64,000 bases of DNA, taken from NCBI RefSeq assembly GCF_013184805.1, contig NZ_JAATNG010000001.1, positions 310,001 through 374,000 on the forward strand. Reading direction: 5' to 3'. The position numbers and the translations under genes are program-made. Shown piece by piece: positions 43,652 through 53,455 of this stretch (within the stretch, counting starts at the first letter, position 1; every line of letters begins with the position of its first letter). The notes below the pieces were generated by a model. The model was not told where the DNA came from. It did no database searches and was given only the letters and a program-made list of their open reading frames with translations. Origin of the DNA: Pseudoruegeria sp. HB172150 (GTDB lineage Bacteria; Pseudomonadota; Alphaproteobacteria; Rhodobacterales; Rhodobacteraceae).

Positions 43652-44071
43652 TCAGAGCCCGAAGGTCACGTGCCCGGCCCCGTCTATCGGCCAGGCCGGG
43701 TTCCAGGCGATTTCCCACGGGTGCCCGTCTGGGTCGGCGACATACCCCCGGAAACCGCCATGCTCCGGCGCATCCGCCGCGCGCAGCAGGCTGCCGCCAA
43801 AGGTGATCAGGCGCTCCATAAGCGCCGTCACCGCGCCCTCCGAGCCGACATTATGCGCCATCGCATAGGCGCCGCCGGGGCGCAGGCCGGTCTGGTTCAT
43901 GTCCTCCTCCAATGCAGCGCGCAGGAAGGTGGAAAAGACCAGCCCGTTCATCTGGTAGAAGGTGATCTCGGGCGTCTCAAAGACCGGTGTCCAGCCGAAG
44001 CCTTCCGCATAGAAGCGCGTCGACCGCGCCATGTCCCCGATGCCAAGGGTGATAAGGGATATCTGTTGCAT
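43652..44071 (-). CDS. VOC-superfamily glyoxalase/bleomycin-resistance-like protein
   Basis: A 139-residue VOC protein. LITLGIGDMARSTRFYAEGF opens the first beta-alpha-beta module, TFYQMNGLVFSTF follows, and GGFRGYVADPDGHPWEIAWN holds the usual PDGHxWE metal/ligand region. ATG 44071 fits the family start. It probably binds or modifies a small electrophile; no substrate can be assigned. Confidence 0.85.
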   Translation of the reverse strand: MQQISLITLGIGDMARSTRFYAEGFGWTPVFETPEITFYQMNGLVFSTFLRAALEEDMNQTGLRPGGAYAMAHNVGSEGAVTALMERLITFGGSLLRAADAPEHGGFRGYVADPDGHPWEIAWNPAWPIDGAGHVTFGL

Positions 44072-44245
44072 TCCATAGCCTTTCGCTTCTCCGGCGCACC
44101 ATTGCACCGAAGCTGAAGGCCAAGGGACTCGACGCGGAAGCGAAGGCCAGGACCCGCCGCAGCGGAGGCCGGGCTAACCGCACCGGCCTCACCTTTTCTG
44201 GCGCGGTCAGGATAACATCGCGCAACGGCCGGCGACAAACGAAAA

Positions 44246-44264
44246 GGGCGGGGAAACCCCGCCC
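44246..44264 (-). terminator. Intrinsic terminator of the transaldolase-like gene
   Basis: GGGCGGGG (44246-44253) and CCCCGCCC (44257-44264) form an 8-bp GC stem with a 3-base loop, followed on the minus strand by TTTTCGTTTGT. It lies 24 bases past the stop codon at 44289, a good Rho-independent terminator. Confidence 0.85.
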
Positions 44265-44288
44265 TCGCAAGACCTTGCCGGCGCCGGA

Positions 44289-44942
44289 TCAGATGATCTT
44301 CTGCCCGGTCTTTTCCCAGTCCTTCAGGAACGCTTCCAGCCCCTTGTCGGTCAGCGGATGGGCCGACATCTTCTTGATCACGTCGGGCGGTGCGGTGGCG
44401 ACATCGGCGCCGATCTTGGCGGCCTCGGTCATGTGGTTCACCGTGCGGATAGAGGCGGCAAGGATCTGGGTCTCGAACCCGTAATTGTCATAGATCTCGC
44501 GGATATCCGCGATCAGGTCCATGCCGTCGAGGTTGATGTCGTCAAGCCGCCCGATGAAGGGCGAGATGAACGTGGCGCCCGCCTTTGCGGCTAGCAGCGC
44601 CTGGTTCGCCGAGAAGCAGAGCGTGACGTTGACCATATGGCCCTCGTCCGACAGCGCCTTGCAGGCTTTCAGCCCGTCCCAGGTCAGCGGAACCTTGATC
44701 GCGATGTTGTCGGCGATCTTCTTCAGCTCGTGGCCTTCCTTGATCATGCCCTCGGCATCCAGCGCCACCGTCTCGGCGGACACCGGCCCGTCGACCATGT
44801 CGCAGATTTCCTTGGTCACTTCCTTGATGTCGCGGCCGGATTTCATGATCAGCGAGGGGTTCGTGGTGACCCCGTCGACCATGCCCAGCTCGTGCAGTTC
44901 CCGGATCGCATCCACATCGGCGGTATCGACGAAGAATTTCAT
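44289..44942 (-). CDS. fsa: Transaldolase / fructose-6-phosphate aldolase family (TalC/FSA type)
   Basis: A 217-residue class I aldolase of the small transaldolase subfamily (MipB/TalC/FSA). [20 protein letters not shown] and [13 protein letters not shown] are hallmark sequences, and Lys83 in [15 protein letters not shown] is the Schiff-base residue. It either transfers dihydroxyacetone units between sugar phosphates or cleaves fructose 6-phosphate; the sequence alone does not settle which. The 217-residue size fits both. ATG 44942 has GGAAGGG upstream; a strong terminator follows. Confidence 0.9.
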   Translation of the reverse strand: MKFFVDTADVDAIRELHELGMVDGVTTNPSLIMKSGRDIKEVTKEICDMVDGPVSAETVALDAEGMIKEGHELKKIADNIAIKVPLTWDGLKACKALSDEGHMVNVTLCFSANQALLAAKAGATFISPFIGRLDDINLDGMDLIADIREIYDNYGFETQILAASIRTVNHMTEAAKIGADVATAPPDVIKKMSAHPLTDKGLEAFLKDWEKTGQKII

Positions 44943-45040
44943 CTCTGCCCTTCCATTGGCTGGCACTTGAAGTTGGGCGAGTGTTAGCCCAAGCAGGTTC
45001 GACATGAAAGGTAGAATGGCGAAGGCCGGAGGGTAGGATA

Positions 45041-45670
45041 ATGGACTTCACGATCTGGCTCGCCTTCGTGGCGGCTTCAACGGCGCTCCTGCTGATTCCG
45101 GGGCCGACAGTCCTGCTGGTGCTGAGCTACGCCATCGGGCACGGGCGCAAGGTGGCCACGTCCACGGCGCTGGGCGTTGCCCTGGGCGACTTCATCGCGA
45201 TGAGTGCCTCGCTGGCGGGCCTCGGCGCGCTGGTGATGGCGTCGGCAACGCTGTTCACGGTGCTGAAATGGGTCGGCGCGGCCTATCTGGTGTTCCTTGG
45301 CGTGAAACTGATCCGCAGCGCCGATGGCGCGGTGCTGATCACGCCGGACACCGAGGTTCTGTCGCGCAGCCATGTCTTCGGGCACGCGGTGACGGTGACG
45401 GCACTGAACCCCAAGAGCATCGCCTTCTTCATCGCCTTCGTGCCGCAGTTCGCCGATCCGACGCGGCCGCTCCTGCCACAGTTCGCGATCCTCGTGGCGA
45501 CCTTCGTGGGGCTGGCGATCATCAACGTGTTCTCCTACGCCTTCCTCGCCTCGCACCTGAGAGACCTGATCCGGCGGCCGCGCGTGATCGCATGGATCAC
45601 CCGCGCCGGCGGCGGGGCGCTGATCGCGATGGGACTGGCCACCGCAGCCCTGCGCCGCGCGCAGGCATAG
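45041..45670 (+). CDS. LysE/RhtB family exporter
   Basis: A 209-residue membrane protein with about six spans. It shows the RhtB-family signatures [20 protein letters not shown] near the start (PGP motif) and [19 protein letters not shown]. Such proteins export amino acids or homoserine-lactone-like molecules using the proton gradient. The substrate is unknown. ATG 45041 has GGAGGG upstream. It precedes priA by 4 bases and may be co-transcribed with it. Confidence 0.9.
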   Translation: MDFTIWLAFVAASTALLLIPGPTVLLVLSYAIGHGRKVATSTALGVALGDFIAMSASLAGLGALVMASATLFTVLKWVGAAYLVFLGVKLIRSADGAVLITPDTEVLSRSHVFGHAVTVTALNPKSIAFFIAFVPQFADPTRPLLPQFAILVATFVGLAIINVFSYAFLASHLRDLIRRPRVIAWITRAGGGALIAMGLATAALRRAQA

Positions 45671-45674
45671 GCTG

Positions 45675-47870
45675 GTGACGGCGCCCTCCTTCTATGAAGA
45701 AGGCGCGCTGGTCGCGGTGCTGACGACACAGCCGCTGGACCGGCTGCTGGACTACAAGGCGCCCGAAGGCGGCTGTTTCCTCGGCGCCTTCGTCGACGTG
45801 CCGCTGGGGCCACGCCGGGTTCTCGGCGTGGTCTGGGGCCCGGGGCGCGGCGATTTCGACATCAACAAGATCCGGCCGATGAACCGGGTGCTGGACGCGG
45901 CTCCGATGCAGGAGGAGATGCGGCAGTTCCTTGGCCGGGCGGCGGATTACACGCTGACGCCGATGCCGGCGATGCTGCGGCTGGCGACACGCTCGCCGGG
46001 CCTCGGTGATCCGCCGTCGATGCGCAAGGTCTACCGGCTCGGGCATTCCGAACCGGAACGGATGACCGACGCAAGGCGCCGGGTGCTGGAGGTGCTGCGC
46101 GACTATGGCGGGCTGTCCTTCACCCTCGGCGAGCTGGCGGAAACGGCGGGGGTGACCTCTTCGGTCATCAAGGGGCTGGTGAAGCAGGGGGCGGTCGCGG
46201 AAGAGGACAGCCCGCGCGACCTGCCCTATCCTCGGCTCGACCCGGACCTGCCGGGGAAGGAGCTGACCGAGGACCAGGCAGCGGCGTCAGAGGTGCTTCG
46301 GGGCGCGATACGGTCGGGGGACTATGGGTCCACGCTGCTGAAAGGCGTCACCGGATCGGGCAAGACCGAGGTGTATCTCGAGGCGGTGGCCGAATGCCTG
46401 CGCAAGGGGCGGCAGGCGCTGGTGCTCTTGCCGGAGATCGCTCTGACGGCGGAATTCCTGCGGCGGGTCGAGGCACGGTTCGGCGCGATGCCGGCGGAAT
46501 GGCATTCGGGTGTCACCATGACCGAGCGGCGGCGGGCGTGGAAGATGGTGGGCGAGGGCGGCGCGCAGCTTGTCGTCGGCGCGCGCTCGGCTCTGTTTCT
46601 GCCCTATCGCGACCTCGGGCTGATCGTGATCGACGAAGAGCACGACACCTCCTACAAACAGGAAGACGGGGTGCTGTACAACGCGCGCGACATGGCAGTG
46701 CTGCGTGCGTCGATCTGTTCCGCGCAGGTGATCCTCGCCTCGGCGACGCCGTCGCTGGAAAGCTGGGCCAATGCCGAAATCGGCAAATATGCAAGGCTCG
46801 AACTGACATCCCGCTTCGGTGAGGCGGAATTGCCGGAAATGTCCGCCATCGACATGCGGAACGAGGATCTGCCCGGTAGCCGCTGGATCTCTCCGACCTT
46901 GCAGCGCGAGGTCGAGGCGCGGATCGCCCTTGGCGAACAGGCGCTCCTGTTCCTGAACCGCCGCGGCTATGCGCCGGTCACGATCTGCCGCGCCTGCGGC
47001 CACCAGATCGGCTGCGATCACTGCGACGCGCGGATGGTGGAGCACCGGTTCCTGAAGCGGCTGGTCTGCCACCAGTGCGGCGAGACGAAACCGATGCCGA
47101 CTGTCTGCCCCTCCTGCGGCGCGGAGGACCGGCTGGCGCCGGTCGGCCCGGGCGTGGAGCGGCTGCAGGAAGAAGCGGCGGCGCTGTTCCCGCAGGCACG
47201 GATCGCGGTCCTGTCCTCGGACCTCTTCGGTTCTGCCCGGGCGCTCAAGGCGAAGGTGGAAGAAATCGCGTCCGGCGGCGCCGATATCGTCATTGGCACG
47301 CAGCTGGTGGCGAAGGGGCACAACTTCCCGCTGCTGACCCTGGTGGGCGTGATCGACGCGGATCTGGGACTGCAGGGTTCCGACCTGCGCGCCGCCGAGC
47401 GGACGTTTCAGTTGATGCGGCAGGTCGCCGGACGCGCGGGGCGGGCGGAAAAACCGGGGGCCGCGCTGTTACAGACCTATCAGCCGGAGCATCCGGTGAT
47501 CCGGGCGATCCTTGCCGGCGACGAGGAAGGCTTCTGGCGCGCCGAGGCCGCCGAGCGCAAGGCGGCGGGCGTACCGCCCTATGGCCGCATGGCGGGGATC
47601 GTGCTGTCCTCACCCGACGTGCAGCAGGTCTTCGACATCGGCGGCGTGCTGGCGCGGAACGACGCCCCCCTGCGCCGCATCGGCGCGCAGGTCTACGGGC
47701 CCGCGCCCGCGCCCATCGCGCGGATCCGGGGCCGGCACCGCGTGCGGCTCTTGGTGAAGGCGGCCAAGACAGCACCCTTGCAGGCGGCGCTGGCGCAATG
47801 GGTGGGGCAGGTAAAGCTGCCGACCAACCTGCGGCTGGCGATCGATATCGATCCTCAGAGCTTTTACTGA
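45675..47870 (+). CDS. priA: Primosomal protein N' (replication restart helicase PriA)
   Basis: A 731-residue superfamily 2 helicase that recognises stalled forks and reloads the replisome. The N-terminal 3'-DNA-binding domain is followed by Walker A GVTGSGKTEVYLEA, DEEH box LIVIDEEHDTSYKQEDG, and a two-zinc insertion with eight Cys (CRACGHQIGCDHCDARM and CHQCGETKPMPTVCPSCG). Late helicase motifs are VIGTQLVAKGHNFPLLTLVG and MRQVAGRAGRAEKPG. The start is GTG 45675, 4 bases after the RhtB stop. A dispersed repeat follows the gene. Confidence 0.95.
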   Translation: MTAPSFYEEGALVAVLTTQPLDRLLDYKAPEGGCFLGAFVDVPLGPRRVLGVVWGPGRGDFDINKIRPMNRVLDAAPMQEEMRQFLGRAADYTLTPMPAMLRLATRSPGLGDPPSMRKVYRLGHSEPERMTDARRRVLEVLRDYGGLSFTLGELAETAGVTSSVIKGLVKQGAVAEEDSPRDLPYPRLDPDLPGKELTEDQAAASEVLRGAIRSGDYGSTLLKGVTGSGKTEVYLEAVAECLRKGRQALVLLPEIALTAEFLRRVEARFGAMPAEWHSGVTMTERRRAWKMVGEGGAQLVVGARSALFLPYRDLGLIVIDEEHDTSYKQEDGVLYNARDMAVLRASICSAQVILASATPSLESWANAEIGKYARLELTSRFGEAELPEMSAIDMRNEDLPGSRWISPTLQREVEARIALGEQALLFLNRRGYAPVTICRACGHQIGCDHCDARMVEHRFLKRLVCHQCGETKPMPTVCPSCGAEDRLAPVGPGVERLQEEAAALFPQARIAVLSSDLFGSARALKAKVEEIASGGADIVIGTQLVAKGHNFPLLTLVGVIDADLGLQGSDLRAAERTFQLMRQVAGRAGRAEKPGAALLQTYQPEHPVIRAILAGDEEGFWRAEAAERKAAGVPPYGRMAGIVLSSPDVQQVFDIGGVLARNDAPLRRIGAQVYGPAPAPIARIRGRHRVRLLVKAAKTAPLQAALAQWVGQVKLPTNLRLAIDIDPQSFY

Positions 47871-47916
47871 ACGATCGTTCAGCGGTGCGCCTGCGGCGCG
47901 AACCTTTACTTGAGGT

Positions 47917-47967
47917 GCGAGGGGCTCTGCCCCTCGCGCTCCCCGGGATATTTCAGACCAGAAGAAG
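47917..47967 (+). repeat. Dispersed hairpin + 22-base tail repeat, copy 2 (after priA)
   Basis: Perfect 9-bp inverted repeat GCGAGGGGC (47917-47925) with GCCCCTCGC (47929-47937), loop TCT, then the conserved tail GGATATTTC-A-GACCAGAAGAAG (47946-47967). It begins 46 bases after the priA stop and is co-oriented with priA. The stem sequence differs completely from copies 1 and 3, while the tail is conserved. Confidence 0.72.
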
Positions 47968-47985
47968 GGGCGGATCGGCGCGCGG

Positions 47986-48594
47986 TTATTCGGCGGCTTC
48001 CGGAACCGTCGCCTGCAGCGGCGCCCAGATCGGCTGCGTCGGGATGAACAGGGCGACCTCGTCACCGACCTTCACCATGCCCTCGCGCTCAACCCAGGCG
48101 GTCAGGCCGCGGCGGTTCTCGGCGGCGGGCTTGAAGCCCTTGCCGTGACCGGGATGCACCTTCTCGATCTCCTGCGCCGGGAAGATGCAGGGACCGTTCT
48201 CCAGATCCACCGTCAGTGTCGCGCCGGACGGCAGCTGCAGCCGCGACGAGGGCGGAATATGCGAGAAGTCCGGAATGCCCTCGACCACCATCGAGGCGCC
48301 AAGCAGCACCGGGTCGAGGCTGTCGAGCCCGATCTCGGCGGCGATGCCGGCCAGTTCCTCGGCCGACAGGATCGAAAGCTGGCGCGCGTTGCGGATCGGC
48401 GTGTCGCGCGGATGCAGCATCGAGAAGCGAGAGCAGCAGGGGCGGGTGGCGCCGCCATGGGCCTCGCCCTCGAACCCGTCGAGCGTCGCCATGACCTCCT
48501 GTAAAGCCTCGGCACGCAGGCTGGCGTCGCGGTCGGGTACGCGGCCAAGCCAGCTGATCTTCGCGGTAAAATCGGAACGGACGAGCGCGGCCAT
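47986..48594 (-). CDS. MOSC domain protein
   Basis: A 202-residue MOSC (molybdenum cofactor sulfurase C-terminal) domain protein. GEAHGGATRPCCSRFSMLHP corresponds to the conserved opening, LSILSAEELAGIAAEIGLD and ILLGASMVVEGI-like VLLGASMVVEGIPDFSHIPP follow, and NRRGLTAWVEREG with GDEVALFIP closes the barrel. MOSC proteins bind molybdenum cofactor or handle sulfur transfer; the conserved Cys pair in RPCCSRF is a candidate site. ATG 48594 has AGGGA upstream. Confidence 0.88.
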   Translation of the reverse strand: MAALVRSDFTAKISWLGRVPDRDASLRAEALQEVMATLDGFEGEAHGGATRPCCSRFSMLHPRDTPIRNARQLSILSAEELAGIAAEIGLDSLDPVLLGASMVVEGIPDFSHIPPSSRLQLPSGATLTVDLENGPCIFPAQEIEKVHPGHGKGFKPAAENRRGLTAWVEREGMVKVGDEVALFIPTQPIWAPLQATVPEAAE

Positions 48595-48672
48595 GGCGGG
48601 ATTCCCTTGTCGGATGCTGCGCACAGTCTGCCAAGCAATTCCCGCGCAGGCAATCGCAACCCGGCAAAGAAA

Positions 48673-48696
48673 AACCCCGCGCCGGGGCGCGGGGTT
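48673..48696 (-). terminator. Intrinsic terminator of ftsH
   Basis: AACCCCGCGCC (48673-48683) pairs with GGCGCGGGGTT (48686-48696), a very stable stem followed on the minus strand by TTTTTCTTTG. It lies 7 bases beyond the ftsH stop and ends the tilS/ftsH transcript. Confidence 0.88.
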
Positions 48697-48703
48697 CCGA
48701 AGG

Positions 48704-50620
48704 TCAGGTCGGTTCCGGCAGACCGCCGTCGCCCGATGGCTTGGGCTTCGGCTTGGTCTTCGGAATAGAGGTGACGCTGGCGGTCCCGCCCTGGTCGGGC
48801 GTGTCGCCGTCGTCATCGCCGCGGTTCAGCGGTTCTCCCGCGATCACCTTGGTGATCTCGTCGCCGGTCAGCGTCTCGTATTCCAGCAGGCCCTGCGCCA
48901 GCCGCTGCAGATCCTCGTTCTTCTCGATGAGGATGCGCTTGGCCGTTTCGTAACCTTCGTCCACCAGTTCCTTCACCTTGGCGTCGATGCGCTTCTGCAT
49001 GTCGTCAGAGTGGTTGGTGCCGCCGCCATAGGCGCCGAGATAGGACTGCTGCTCGTTCGCGTAGTCGACATAGCCCAGCTCTTCGGCGAAACCGAACTGC
49101 GTCACCATCGCGCGGGCGATCTTCGACACCTGCTGGATGTCCGACGCCGCGCCGGAGGTCACGTTCTCCTTGCCGAAGATCAGTTCCTCGGCCACGCGCC
49201 CGCCCATCGCCATGGCGATCTTGGACTTGTACTTGGTCAGCGTCACCGAAAGCTGGTCGCGCTCCGGCAGGGACAGAACCAGACCCAGGGCACGGCCGCG
49301 CGGGATGATCGTCGCCTTGTGGATCGGATCGTGCTGCGGGACGTTTAGGCCGACGATGGCGTGGCCCGCCTCGTGATAGGCGGTCAGCTTCTTCTCGTCG
49401 TCGGTCATGACCATGGACCGGCGTTCCGAGCCCATCATGACCTTGTCCTTGGCGTTCTCGAAATCCTCCATCGTGACGAAGCGCCGGCCGACGCGGGCGG
49501 CCATCAGCGCCGCCTCGTTCACCAGGTTCGCCAGATCGGCGCCCGAGAAGCCGGGCGTGCCGCGCGCGATGATGCGCAGGTCCACATCCGGGCCCAGCGG
49601 CACCTTGCGGGCATGCACGCCAAGGATCTTCTCGCGGCCGCGGATGTCCGGGTTCGGCACCTGCACCTGCCGGTCGAACCGGCCGGGGCGCAGCAGCGCG
49701 GGGTCCAGAACGTCGGGACGGTTGGTCGCGGCGACGATGATGATGCCTTCGTTGGCCTCGAAACCGTCCATCTCGACCAGCAGCTGGTTCAGCGTCTGCT
49801 CGCGCTCGTCATTGCCGCCGCCATAGCCGACGCCACGCGACCGGCCCACGGCGTCGATCTCGTCGATGAACACGATGCAGGGCGCGTTCTTCTTCGCCTG
49901 CTCGAACATGTCGCGCACGCGGCTCGCACCGACACCCACGAACATCTCGACGAAGTCGGAACCGGAGATGGTGAAGAACGGCACGCCAGCCTCGCCCGCG
50001 ATGGCACGTGCGAGCAGCGTCTTACCAGTGCCCGGGGGGCCGACCAGCAGCGCGCCTTTCGGGATCTTGCCGCCGAGGCGCGAGAATTTCTGCGGGTTGC
50101 GCAGGAATTCGACGATCTCTTCCAGTTCGTCCTTGGCCTCGTCGATGCCGGCGACGTCGTCAAAGGTGACACGTCCGTGCTTTTCCGTCAGCAGCTTGGC
50201 GCGGGACTTGCCAAAGCCCATCGCGCCGCCGCGGCCGCCGCCCTGCATCCGGTTCATGAAATAGATCCAGACGCCGATCAGCAGCAGGAACGGCAGGAAG
50301 GTCATCAGGATGGTCTGGAAACCCGACTGCTCCTGCGGTTCGGCCGTCACGGTGACGTTGTTGTCCAGCAGCTTGTCGGTGATGTCCGCGTTGTCGGGGC
50401 GGATCGTGACGTAGTCCTGCCCGTCATTGGTGCGGAACAGGATGCGTTCGCCGTCCAGCCTGACAGAGCTGATATCCCCGTCCTCGACACGCTCGACAAA
50501 ATCGGAATAGCTGATCGAGCGGGTGGTCATGGTGGATTGACCGCCCGAGAACAGGTTGAATAGCGCCAGGATCAACAGAAACAGTACGACCCAAAACGCG
50601 ATGTTTCTGGCGTTGCCCAA
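48704..50620 (-). CDS. ftsH: ATP-dependent zinc metalloprotease FtsH
   Basis: A 638-residue membrane AAA+ protease. Two N-terminal spans ([20 protein letters not shown] and [17 protein letters not shown]) flank a periplasmic domain. The AAA module has Walker [18 protein letters not shown], Walker [36 protein letters not shown], and the protease zinc site [11 protein letters not shown]. It degrades misfolded membrane proteins and regulators such as LpxC. The start is set at TTG 50620 ([10 protein letters not shown], the usual start) with GGAGGA 8 bases upstream; a TTG at 50635 would overlap that ribosome site. Confidence 0.96.
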   Translation of the reverse strand: MGNARNIAFWVVLFLLILALFNLFSGGQSTMTTRSISYSDFVERVEDGDISSVRLDGERILFRTNDGQDYVTIRPDNADITDKLLDNNVTVTAEPQEQSGFQTILMTFLPFLLLIGVWIYFMNRMQGGGRGGAMGFGKSRAKLLTEKHGRVTFDDVAGIDEAKDELEEIVEFLRNPQKFSRLGGKIPKGALLVGPPGTGKTLLARAIAGEAGVPFFTISGSDFVEMFVGVGASRVRDMFEQAKKNAPCIVFIDEIDAVGRSRGVGYGGGNDEREQTLNQLLVEMDGFEANEGIIIVAATNRPDVLDPALLRPGRFDRQVQVPNPDIRGREKILGVHARKVPLGPDVDLRIIARGTPGFSGADLANLVNEAALMAARVGRRFVTMEDFENAKDKVMMGSERRSMVMTDDEKKLTAYHEAGHAIVGLNVPQHDPIHKATIIPRGRALGLVLSLPERDQLSVTLTKYKSKIAMAMGGRVAEELIFGKENVTSGAASDIQQVSKIARAMVTQFGFAEELGYVDYANEQQSYLGAYGGGTNHSDDMQKRIDAKVKELVDEGYETAKRILIEKNEDLQRLAQGLLEYETLTGDEITKVIAGEPLNRGDDDGDTPDQGGTASVTSIPKTKPKPKPSGDGGLPEPT

Positions 50621-50741
50621 AAAATGGTCCTCCAAGATTGGCCCGCAGGATACCGCGGACCTGCTGATCTAAAATAGGGATCGGGGCGCGATCTTCAACG
50701 CAAAAGGAGCTTCCTTGCGGCAATCCGCGCCACCAATCGGC

Positions 50742-51992
50742 TCAGGCGGAGCGGATTGATGCGATAAAACGGTTACTGTCGTCCTGCGGTGACCAGCGCC
50801 AGCTTTCCCGCGCGCCGGAATCGGCCGGATCGGCGAAAGGACAGGCGGTGAGTCTGTCTCCTCGCCAGAGCGATGGAGCGGCCAGCATCGAGCGGCGCGG
50901 GATCGTGCCGTCCTTCCACGCCGGATCAAGCTGCAGCAGACCGGCTTCGCCCGTGGCGCGGATCGTCGCGTCGTCGCCATGCGGCCCTTCGGCGGTCCAG
51001 CGGTTGTCCCATTTTTCCCGGCTGGGCACCGGATCAGACACCGCCGCGAGTTCACGGCCAATGCGGAGGCCGCCCGGGTCCATGGCAAAGGTGCAGCCCT
51101 GCAAGGTTGCCGGGCCGGGCAGGGCGGACCAGTCCGCCTGTACCAGCCGCATCAGCGAGGCAGAGCGTGGGGCGTGCTGGGTCCCGGTCAGAAACCGGAT
51201 GGCGGCGGTCAGTGTGCGGCGGCGGAATTCCGCTGTCAGGCCGTCCCAGCAGGTTGTTTCGACGACGAGATCGGGGCCGTCCAGCCGCCACGAACCGGAC
51301 AGGCGGCGTTCCAGTTCAAAACCGAGGTCGCGGCGAGTCGCGGCGAGATTGGCGACGGACCGGGCGATCTGATCGTCGGGCAGGTCAAGCGTGGCAAGCG
51401 CCTTGCGGATGCGCGCGCGGTCATAGGCGGTGTTGTCGTTGGTCGGGTCTTCGATCCAGGCAATGCCGCGGGTGCGGAGTTCGGTGCGCAGGGCGTCGCG
51501 GGAAATCTCCAGCAGCGGGCGGTGGAAGGTCACGCCATCGGTTTCGAAAGTGGGCCTCATGCCGCATAACCCGTCGAGGCCCGCGCCGCGCATCAGTCCG
51601 AGAAAGAAGCTTTCGACATTGTCGTCGCGGGTGTGGCCGGTGGCGCAATGGGCCACATCGTTCGCCACACACCAGGCGGCGAGGGCCGCGTAGCGCCCCT
51701 TGCGTGCCTCTTCGGAAAGGTTGCCGGCGCCGTCCCACCGCCAGCGCAGCACGTCATGCGGGACGTTCAGGGTGGCGGCGATGTCGCCCACGGTGCGCGC
51801 CTCTTCCGCCGCTTCGGGGCGAAGGCCGTGATCGACGGTCAGTGCCACGACATCCGCGAAACGGTCGCGCATCAGGCAGAGCAGCGCCAGCGAGTCGCCG
51901 CCGCCCGACACCGCCACGGCAATACGGCCCGGTCCGTCGGGGCAGGTCATTTGGAAATGCGCCGAAACCGCCTGTTCCGGCGTCGGCGTCAT
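50742..51992 (-). CDS. tilS: tRNA(Ile)-lysidine synthase
   Basis: A 416-residue N-type ATP pyrophosphatase that converts C34 of tRNA-Ile(CAU) to lysidine, changing it from Met to Ile decoding. The PP-loop is IAVAVSGGGDSLALLCLM, followed by VDHGLRPEAAEEARTV and ATGHTRDDNVESFFLGLMRG. The C-terminal part is divergent, as usual in alphaproteobacteria. ATG 51992 overlaps the cpoB stop (ATGA). Confidence 0.93.
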   Translation of the reverse strand: MTPTPEQAVSAHFQMTCPDGPGRIAVAVSGGGDSLALLCLMRDRFADVVALTVDHGLRPEAAEEARTVGDIAATLNVPHDVLRWRWDGAGNLSEEARKGRYAALAAWCVANDVAHCATGHTRDDNVESFFLGLMRGAGLDGLCGMRPTFETDGVTFHRPLLEISRDALRTELRTRGIAWIEDPTNDNTAYDRARIRKALATLDLPDDQIARSVANLAATRRDLGFELERRLSGSWRLDGPDLVVETTCWDGLTAEFRRRTLTAAIRFLTGTQHAPRSASLMRLVQADWSALPGPATLQGCTFAMDPGGLRIGRELAAVSDPVPSREKWDNRWTAEGPHGDDATIRATGEAGLLQLDPAWKDGTIPRRSMLAAPSLWRGDRLTACPFADPADSGARESWRWSPQDDSNRFIASIRSA

Positions 51993-52837
51993 TGGCAGCG
52001 AAGCGACTGCGCCTGTCCCACGGCCGTCTGCGCCTGTGGCGAGGACGGGAAGCGCGCGCCAATCTGGGTCAGCATCACGCAGGCTTCGTCCACCTGGCCA
52101 AGCTGGCTGAGGGATGACGCGAGCTTGAGCAGCGCGTCGGGCGCATTGGGGCCGTCGGGGCTGCCCGAGAAGCTGGCGAGATAAGCGCGCCCTGCATCGG
52201 CGGTCTGGCCAAGCTGGGTCAGCGCCTCTCCGCGCAGATAATGCGCCTGTGCGTTCAGCGGGCCGCCGGGATAAGTCTCGGTGAATGATTGGAACTGTGC
52301 CGCCGCCTGCTGGTAGTCGCCGGAATCGTAAACGGCGCGGGCGGCGTCGAAATCGGCCTGCTCGCCCATCGCCATCTCGGCTCCGGCGGGAAGCGTCGTT
52401 TCGGGCAGCGGCGTGACCGATGGCATTTCGGCTGCGCCCTGCACCTCACCACCCAAGGTCGGCGTGTCACCAAGGCTGCCGATGTCGCAATCCGCCTCCA
52501 GCTCGCAGAGCCGGAATTCCAGGTCGCCAATGCGGTTGGTGCCGTCCTCGACCACGCTGTTGATGCGCAGCTGCATTTCCTCGGTCTTCGCCGTCATCCG
52601 GCGCAGCTCTTCCTCGATGCGGTCCATCCGCTCGATGGCGGTGCTGCCGCCGAGGCTGGCCACCGGCGCGCCGGTGGTCGACAGCTCCCGCTTGAGCCGC
52701 TGCAGCTCGACATAGAGTACCGACAGTTCCTGCCGGATATCCGCCAGCGTCGCGCTGTCCTGCGCCGCCACCGGTTTCGCCACCGGCGCCAGCGCGAGCG
52801 CCAGGGCCAGAACCGATCCTTTCAACCACCCCTGCAC
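51989..52837 (-). CDS. cpoB: Cell division coordinator CpoB (YbgF), Tol-Pal system
   Basis: A 282-residue periplasmic protein with signal peptide (GSVLALALALAPVAKPVAAQ). An N-terminal coiled coil (about 30-95; ELSVLYVELQRLKRELSTTG, ERMDRIEEELRRMTAKTEEM) precedes three TPR-like repeats (YQQAAAQFQSFTETYPGG; LNAQAHYLRGEALTQLGQTA; LLKLASSLSQLGQVDEACVM). CpoB links outer-membrane constriction by Tol-Pal to PBP1B-driven peptidoglycan synthesis. The start is GTG 52837, 16 bases after pal; the end overlaps tilS. Confidence 0.92.
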   Translation of the reverse strand: MQGWLKGSVLALALALAPVAKPVAAQDSATLADIRQELSVLYVELQRLKRELSTTGAPVASLGGSTAIERMDRIEEELRRMTAKTEEMQLRINSVVEDGTNRIGDLEFRLCELEADCDIGSLGDTPTLGGEVQGAAEMPSVTPLPETTLPAGAEMAMGEQADFDAARAVYDSGDYQQAAAQFQSFTETYPGGPLNAQAHYLRGEALTQLGQTADAGRAYLASFSGSPDGPNAPDALLKLASSLSQLGQVDEACVMLTQIGARFPSSPQAQTAVGQAQSLRCQ

Positions 52838-52853
52838 GGCAGCCTCCGTTCGT

Positions 52854-53363
52854 TTAGCTGATGGGTCCGGCGCTCAGTACCGTCACGGAGCGGCGGTTCT
52901 GGGAATAGCACGCCTCGTCCGAGCAGATCTCGATCGGGCGCTCCTTGCCGTAGCTGATTGTGGTCAGCCGGTTCGGCGCCACGCCGCGCGACACGAGGTA
53001 TTCGCGCACCGCGTTGGCGCGCCGTTCGCCGAGGTTGAAGTTGTAGACCCGGGTGCCCTGCTCGTCGGCATGGCCCTCGATGGTGGCGGTGTATTCCGGG
53101 TTGTCCGTCAGCCACGTCGCCTGACCCTGCAGCACCGACTGCGCCTCTGCGCTCAGCGTGCTCTGGTCGACCGCGAACAGCACCCGGTCGCCGATGGTCT
53201 GGTTGAAATAGGCCGGCGAGGACGGGTTCGTCGCATCGGCATAGGCGTTCGGATCGAAACCGCCGTTCACGTCGCCGGCACCTTCGCCGAACCGGTCGGG
53301 GTTGGAACAGGCTGCCAGGGCGACCAGGGCGAGAGAGCCGAGGGCAATCCGGATGGGGGTCAT
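52854..53363 (-). CDS. pal: Peptidoglycan-associated lipoprotein Pal
   Basis: A 169-residue outer-membrane lipoprotein. The lipobox is LVALAAC with Cys19 as lipidated residue. The OmpA-like peptidoglycan-binding domain has TIEGHADEQGTRVYNFNLGE and RRANAVREYLVSRGV, with Asp and Arg for diaminopimelate binding. It anchors the outer membrane to the wall and binds TolB. 92 bases separate it from tolB. Confidence 0.95.
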   Translation of the reverse strand: MTPIRIALGSLALVALAACSNPDRFGEGAGDVNGGFDPNAYADATNPSSPAYFNQTIGDRVLFAVDQSTLSAEAQSVLQGQATWLTDNPEYTATIEGHADEQGTRVYNFNLGERRANAVREYLVSRGVAPNRLTTISYGKERPIEICSDEACYSQNRRSVTVLSAGPIS

Positions 53364-53455
53364 TTTAACGGGCCTCTTGTGGGTCGTTGTTGCTCGATGC
53401 GAGCGTGATTAGCATCATATTAAGGCTTTGGGAACGAATTCGCCACTGCCCGTCC

